Below are positions 58,228 to 64,000 of a DNA stretch of 64,000 nt, piece after piece (position 1 is the first letter of the stretch; each line of letters begins with the position of its first letter). A program made the position numbers and the translations under genes. The stretch comes from Bombardia bombarda (taxonomy: Eukaryota; Ascomycota; Sordariomycetes; Sordariales; Lasiosphaeriaceae), in NCBI GenBank assembly GCA_030512295.1, contig JAULSR010000005.1:1364001-1428000 (forward strand), in the 5' to 3' direction. The notes under the pieces were generated by a model that made no database searches, was not told the origin of the DNA, and saw only the letters and a program-made list of their open reading frames with translations.

Positions 58228-59033
58228 TCATCTGTTGGCGAATTTCAACAGCCATTGAAGGACGGCATCCAAGTTGGTCTCCTCCTTCGCCGAAATGCCA
58301 TAGCACGACACCTCGCGATGTGCGATATTCTTGAGGTCCATGGCGTCAATCAGCTCGTCCACGCTGAGCTTGTCGGGAAGATCAGACTTATTCCCGAGGA
58401 CCAGCAAAGGGATCCCCTCAAGATTTTCGTGCTCCATCAATGCATGGAGCTCTTCTCGGGCCATGGGGAGCAGAGCGATGTCGGCGATATCGACGATGAA
58501 GACGATGGCGTTCACTCCACGGCAATATCTCTCCCACATGATGCGGAAGCGGGGTTGCCCACCCAAGTCCCAGCACTTGAGTGTCACATGCCCCCGTTGT
58601 ACACGCTTCATGTTGAAGCCAACGGTCGGTATGGAGCTGGACGGCCTAAGGTCAGCCACAAGAGACAGGAAGAGGGGAGAGGGGTTTCAAATTTTTTTTT
58701 GTTGGGTCAGTGGGGGACAGTTCCGGGGAGATGGTGTGTGCTTACTCGAGCGTGAACTCTCCGCCCTGGTTACGAGTGGTTGGGTTAGTTTGCGCTTCAC
58801 CCGAACTGAGCCTCTACCGTTCGCTTACCGAAAGAACCCGCAGCAGAGACGTTTTACCCGCATTCTGCAATCCGATCATGGTCACATCCATTTCCGTGGC
58901 CCTATGGGAGGCGGTTAGCTTTTTCTATCCTTCAAACATCATCGATGGGGATGAGGGAGGGGCTTCTCGACATCACTCACCAAAAGGTCCTGAGCAACCA
59001 GTCATATACTTTCCGAAAAAGTCCTGCTGCCAT
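58228..59033 (-). CDS. ARL8: Arl8-family small GTPase
   Basis: Arl8 GTPases sit on lysosomes/late endosomes in animals and link them to kinesin and to tethering factors; filamentous fungi keep the family although budding yeast lacks it. Four exons (59033-58981, 58901-58829, 58765-58746, 58636-58228) give 184 residues, close to the usual 186. The amphipathic N-terminus (MAAGLFRKVYDWLLRTFW) lacks Gly2, so there is no myristoylation, as in other Arl8 proteins. The P-loop is GLQNAGKTS (from residue 28). Switch I is SIPTVGFNMK, switch II WDLGGQPRFR followed by MWERYCRGVNAIVFIVD. The guanine motif is LGNKSDLPD, and the end is QWLLKFANR. All nucleotide-binding residues are intact. Exon 3 is only 20 bases. 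It is transcribed away from RPA135. Confidence 0.96.
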
Positions 59034-62000
59034 GATTGTTGTGAGGGGGCTGGACGATCGGGGAGATGGTGGAGGATGGAGCAATAAGTTAACTGTCGGG
59101 GGTTTGTCGGCGCAACGAGCGAAATGTCGCGCAGGTCGTTGTCGTCGTTGTCGCCGCCGAAGCCGAGAGAGTAGACGATGAAGGAAGAGGATGATATGCG
59201 GGCCAAGTGTCAGGTCTCAGTTTGGGGCAAGTCTAAATATTTCGGCCCACCACGCAGACTCCAAGTCGGCACACAAAATTAGGAATAAAATGTCTCGTAT
59301 GACGTGAAACCCGTAGGCTATTCTGCAAGAAAATTTGGCGAAGCGACAGACAGAAAGCACAGTGAAATCTTTGTGTGAGATAGGTGAGAGCAGCAGCAAG
59401 CAACCAAAGCAAGCAAGCAAGCAAGCGCGGGGCTGCGCGGGCGAGTGTGATCCAGGCCCACCAGTGAACAAGACGTGCCGGCCACCAGGGAACACAATCC
59501 TAGCTGTTGTGGAAGAGAGGACCTCTCTCTTGTGTGCGTGTGGCCCGTGCCTCTTGTGGAAAGCAATGATGTTGAACAGGAACGCAGAACAGACAGGCAG
59601 ATAGACAGACAGCGGCTAGGATGACCAGGGCTTCATTCGCTTTGCCGAGCCGGGGAGGTGGGTGCGTGGGTAGACAGACAGACGACGGGAGCAAAAAGAC
59701 GAGGACGACGATGACTGTGGTCCGTGGTCCTACGGACGACGTCGATGTTGAACCTTTGGGGGGGGGGAAACCTAAAACCAGTGGATGGGAAGCGGCGGCG
59801 GCAGCGGTAGCGGTTGAATGTGTGGTGGGCAGCAGACGTCAAAGGCAGGCAGGGTAAGGTAGCAGATTGTTCTGTCCGGGGAGATAGGATTGCGCATAAG
59901 ACAAGGCGGATGGCTGGATAGCGGATGGCAGATGTGAAAGGTATGGTCTGGGATCGCAAGGGACAAGCAAGGTAACGCGTGAGGTTGCCGCAGTGGATGC
60001 TGCAGGGACGAGCTAGGTGACGCCCTTTGTTTGCCCTTTTGTTTTTTTGCGGTGCAGGCGGTGCAGTGCGCGGTGTGTGCAGTGCGGTGTTGCGCAGGTA
60101 GGTAACAAGGGAGGTAGGTAATGTTGGAGCCGATCTAGGTGTCTCTCCTCCACTGATGTGATCTGTCAAAGGGTCTCTCGAGATTACTAGTGAGTAGTGA
60201 TGCCCTTGCCCGTAGGTCGGTCGCCGGTCGCCAGGTTTCTTCTGATTTCCTATCTCTTTCTTGCAGAGCCTCGGAGCATCCAAGCCGATGCTGAAGTGCC
60301 TTTCTTCCCCGGATGCGCGTGCTACTTCCAGGGTATCTGAACGAAGCACAAAACGAAAGCAAGAGCAACCTGGAAGCTTGCTGCTAGTAAAATAGATCCG
60401 GGGCCGAAGCGAGCCTTCCCGTGGACGTCAGGTCGGTGGACGGTGCTTGGTGCTTTCGGTTCGCAGAGGCCACCAACGGGCAACGGCGGGGTCGCAGCTG
60501 GAACTGGGAGAAGTGATTGGGCGATCAAGCTTTCAAGGTTTCCCCACGCCCCAAAAGCCAATGGCGGCAGCAGCAGACCTTATGTACCTTCCTCGGGGTC
60601 GGTATTGAAAAAGAAAGTCGAGACGGCAGTCACCTTCAGAATAGCGGTAAAGACCCAGCAAAGTCTGGTTCGCCTGGTCACGGCCATGGCGGCCATGGCC
60701 ATGGCATGGTTGGACAGCAGATAGACAGACAGATCCGGATGGGCCGATACCTGGCATGTCAGTCAGTACTAGTACTGTGCAGTCCGTACCTTTGATGGTG
60801 TATGTGGTACAAATACAATACTGCACCTTGGCTGTCTACCTCAACCTGCCAGCCGAGACAGCCTTCCACCTATCCGTACTGCTGCAGACCAACCTAGGTA
60901 CCCAAGCTCCCAGGGAGGCAAGCCGAGAGGCAGGAGCCGTGCACCTACACAGTATAATAGGTACTAGACAGGAAGGCAGCTGCATGACAGGGCGGACAGA
61001 TTGGGCCTCAACTCCCCCAGCAGAGACACAAGAGACAGGCACCTCCATCCTACCGATACCAGCCTAGCCATGTTGGTTTTCGGGGCAAGCAAGCAAACCC
61101 GGCCTGGTTGGCTGCCGTTGCTCTCGGCCTCTTTCTCAAGGCCGGCCTGTTTATGTGTCGATTTTAGTCACAGTTTTACTGGACAGAATCCACCAAACCA
61201 CACGGGCACATGGGCCGCGAGAACTGGCCGGCCTCGGCAGGCTGGAGAGGATGGGGCATGGAAGTGCCGCAAATGGAGGGGCGCCTAATACCTATAGGAT
61301 TGGTAGCTCCTTTCGAGCACGAGGGAAGAGCCAGATGTTCAAAGCTCCCTCAAAACACCTGCCTGGCCGGCCAGCCATCTGACCAGCGGCCACCAAGGTC
61401 ACATCAGCCAGCTTTGTTGCGCCATGACGAGCAAAAGGTTGACGACACCTGGCTGATAAATTCCAACAAGACGTAATACTGCCCCGTTGGCTGAAGACTC
61501 CTCCTGATCTCGGACCATGCGGCCAGTTGGACCACAAAAGAAAACCGGTCACCAAATCGCAAGAGCCGGATGCTTTACTGCGGTGCAACCCAATGAGGTG
61601 CAAAACAGTGCCCTCCCTTGCGCGTGAGAAGACGCAAATGTCCTCTTGTGGCTTTGGGACCTGGTGAGGTACGGTATGACGCCCAATGAGCAGTGTGCCT
61701 GTAGCCAATGGGATCACTTCCTGTACCTTTTGAACCAGATACCGCCTTTTGATGGACCGAGATACCCTTCAGGCCCTCCCTTACCGATAGTAGTGCTATC
61801 TTGAGGTTTAGATTAGGGCATCTTGCTCCCTTAGGTGGGTACAGGCAGCCTGTCGAGACTCGAGTGTCGAGACTCGAGTGTCTTCTCGACCTTTTGAATT
61901 GTAGAACCGCAGAACTGACATTTGATTTGTTCGCTTGGTGTCGAAGAGCTTTCGGACAAGGACGGTTGCACTGCGCGAGCGTATGCACGTCTATGCATGT

Positions 62001-62505
62001 TCAGTCCTAAAAGGTGCCTACCGAACAGACAGTGAGTGTGGACAACAAGAAAGAGTAGGTAGATTCGTGGAGAATGAAAATATTTGTAGCTCCCACGCTT
62101 AGGTACCTACCCCCACCATCGGTACCTACCTGCTAGCGCAGGGAATTGGGGAGGAACTCATGTACCTCGCCGATAAGCGATAAGCGACCGGGGAAGAAAA
62201 AAAAAGTCGCTAGAGCTCTCACTTGGAGACCGATGTTCCGGATTAACTGCTGCAAAATCAACAACACATCCCTTCCTAGGATCAATGCGCCTGTAAACTC
62301 GATAGCCGACGAGATCGGCCGGCATCGAGATTGGGGAAAAAAACACCCCGCCGGCAAAACCGAAGCAACATCTGCTCTCGTTAGGGCTCCGCCAAATTGT
62401 GCTAGAATCCGAGCTCAATCCGAGTGTCGCGACTTGACTCCAGAACTCTCAAAGATCACCGTCCCGCGACTCGTGAGCGCAAGCACAGCGCTTCACCCCG
62501 CAGAT
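59034..62505. promoter_or_regulatory. 3.5 kb divergent spacer of ARL8 and RPA135
   Basis: Both promoters lie here. It contains AGAC and AAGC tetranucleotide runs (59396-59433, 59601-59620, 59664-59684, 60718-60734), AGGTAGGT words (60096-60120, 62101-62131) and a 14-base tandem (61851-61882). The 238-codon frame at 59633-60349 on the minus strand shows no domain. No gene is supported. Confidence 0.55.
61851..61882. repeat. 14-base tandem repeat with internal palindrome
   Basis: The unit TGTCGAGACTCGAG occurs twice in direct tandem, followed by TGTC. Each unit contains CTCGAG and the near-palindrome CGAGACTCG, so the tract can also fold back on itself. Confidence 0.85.
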
Positions 62506-64000
62506 ATGGCGCCCGGAAAGAAGGCCTCAGGGCGCACCGATACGTCTTGGAACCACGAATACGATACTCTCCGGCGAGAGAACCTTTTCCGCCATCCTCC
62601 CACCGACCGAACGGCCTATCCAGCACTCCAAGAGGCCGTGAACCCCCACATCGAGTCCTTTAACGCGCTGTTCCGAAACGATGGAAGGCCCGGTCTCATT
62701 GACCACGCGCTCGCCGAGATTGGCACCAAGACTTTCCTAGACGGAGACGAGAGAGCAGCGCCAACGGGGAAGAACAAGCTGTCGGTCCGGTACAAGAGTA
62801 TCACCCTGCAAAGGTCTCAGGTACCGCCGTCCAACAAGTTTGCCAAGAAGCGCGAGATCTTTCCGGCCGAGTGCAGAGAGCGACATGTCTCATACAGAGG
62901 CAAGTTGACCGCAACTTTCGAGTATCAGATCAACGGCGGTGAGCCCGTTGAGTTCGTCCGAGAGCTTGGTAATATGCCAATCATGATCAAAGTAAGCCCC
63001 CTATACCTTGCCCTCACCTTTTGCAGCGGAGTATCGTCTAACGCATTTTGTTGGTAGTCGAACAAATGTCACCTAGAAAACAACCCTCCTGCACTGCTCG
63101 TGGAGAGGAAAGAGGAGTCTGAAGAGCTGGGTGGTTACTTCATCGTCAACGGCATTGAAAAGATCATCCGTCTTCTGCTTGTCAATCGGAGAAACTTCCC
63201 ATTGGCTATTATCCGACCAAGTTTCACAAATCGAGGCCCTGCCTATACACCGTACGGTATCATATTACGATCCGTTCGGCCAGATGAGACCTCGCAGACC
63301 AACGTGCTCCATTACCTCAGTGACGGCAATGTCACATTCAGATTCTCGTGGCGAAAGAACGAGTATCTCATACCCGTCATGATGATCCTCAAGGCGCTTG
63401 TCGAGACCAACGATCGAGAGATCTTTGAGGGTCTGGTGGGACCACCACGCTCCAAGGGCGCCGAGAACACCTTCCTCACGGACCGTGTTGAGCTGCTCCT
63501 CCGCACCTACAAGGTGTACGGTCTCTACACCAAGACTCAGACCAGAGCCTATCTGGGAGAGAAGTTCCGGGTTGTACTGGGAGTATCCGAAACCATGTCG
63601 GATTATGAAGTCGGCACAGAGTTCCTGCGCAAAATCGTCCTTGTCCACCTCGGCGGCATGGATGTCACAGAAGAGCAGGATAGTGACAAGTTCAAAATGC
63701 TGCTTTTCATGTGCCGCAAACTCTACGCCCTTTGCGCCGGAGACTGCGCTGTTGACAACCCCGATGCTGTCCAAAACCAGGAAGTTCTGCTCGGCGGCTT
63801 CCTCTATGGCCAGATCCTGAAGGAGAGACTTGAAGAGCTGCTGGCGGTTTCTCTGCGTGCCGCTCTGCGTGATTACTTCCGGAGAAATCCAACTGTATCA
63901 TTCACGTCCGCTTCGTTCGCAAAAGACTTCCCCATAGCGATTTTCCGCAGGACAAACGAGAATCTCGGTAATTCCCTCGAGTACTTCCTGTCTACAGGAA
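62506..64000 (+). CDS. RPA135: RNA polymerase I second-largest subunit RPA135 (5' part, cut by window end)
   Basis: This subunit forms half of the active-site cleft of RNA polymerase I, which makes pre-rRNA in the nucleolus. Exon 1 (62506-62991) and exon 2 (63058 to the window end, still open) give about 476 residues of a protein normally near 1,200. The start MAPGKKASGRTDTSW follows an AT-poor leader. The protrusion and lobe regions are clear: DHALAEIGTKTFLDGDE, FPAECRERHVSYRGKLTA, PIMIKSNKCHLENNPP (spanning the intron), GGYFIVNGIEKIIRLL and RRNFPLAIIRPSF, then LGGMDVTEEQDSDKFKML, LLFMCRKLYALCAGDCAVDN and EVLLGGFLYGQILKERLEE. The catalytic and zinc-binding parts lie beyond the window. The reading frame is open upstream to at least 62146, but MAPGKK matches the expected N-terminus. 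Confidence 0.96.

Noticed and set aside
59633..60349. 238-codon minus-strand frame upstream of ARL8
   Set aside because: No recognisable domain, odd composition from tetranucleotide repeats, and other frames overlap it.
62146..62505. N-terminal extension of RPA135
   Set aside because: The frame is open upstream, but MAPGKK at 62506 fits the expected family start and the upstream residues look like translated leader.

Overview
This is nuclear DNA of a filamentous ascomycete, most likely a Sordariomycete. The genes are split by short GT-AG introns of about 50-150 bases. Coding DNA is GC-rich, and the spacers are long and full of simple repeats. The gene set (two Zn(II)2Cys6 regulators, a GH5 secreted hydrolase, Per1, Arl8, a Cys-rich 'fibroin-3 related' membrane protein) fits Pezizomycotina. 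Order and species cannot be fixed from the sequence alone. I find 17 protein genes, 12 on the minus strand and 5 on the plus strand, or about one per 3.8 kb. There is no rRNA, no convincing tRNA, no transposon, no CRISPR array and no secondary-metabolite cluster.

Layout. Positions 1360-3963 (-) hold a Zn2Cys6 regulator with a fungal transcription-factor middle domain. Positions 5262-6864 (-) hold a secreted GH5 mannanase-like enzyme. Positions 7925-12610 (-) hold the FG nucleoporin Nup159, which diverges from the 20S proteasome beta2 gene at 13470-14397 (+). Then come a Sel1-repeat protein (15683-18010, -), the ER-Golgi cargo receptor Erv46 (21265-22768, -), a RimJ/RimL-type GNAT acetyltransferase whose 5' end is out of frame with its apparent ATG (24427-24951, +), and the GPI-lipid remodelling protein Per1 (25525-26826, -). 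A 641-residue protein of unknown function (28331-30256, -) follows.

The second half holds Rtg2 (34234-36319, +), a second and unusual Zn-cluster regulator (36841-38998, -), a 1081-residue uncharacterised protein (42099-45344, -) and a Pin2-like Cys-rich membrane protein with a glutamine-rich tail (48595-50275, -). An RCR-family membrane protein (52555-53162, -), ribosomal protein S16 (54710-55342, +), the Arl8 GTPase (58228-59033, -) and the start of RNA polymerase I subunit RPA135 (62506 to the window end, +) complete it.

For the multi-exon models I joined exons by eye from splice sites and checked that the summed exon lengths are multiples of three and that the protein runs through conserved motifs. 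The genes do not form one pathway. Most are housekeeping genes of nuclear transport, proteolysis, secretion, translation and rDNA transcription. Possible local themes are the secretory route (Erv46, Per1, Arl8, Pin2-like, RCR) and the two neighbouring cell-surface membrane proteins. I did not find a clear new biological system. The best leads are the frame break in the GNAT gene, the non-canonical zinc cluster of the second regulator, G-quadruplex-capable tracts at nearly the same distance upstream of both regulators, and a prion-like tail on the Pin2-like protein.
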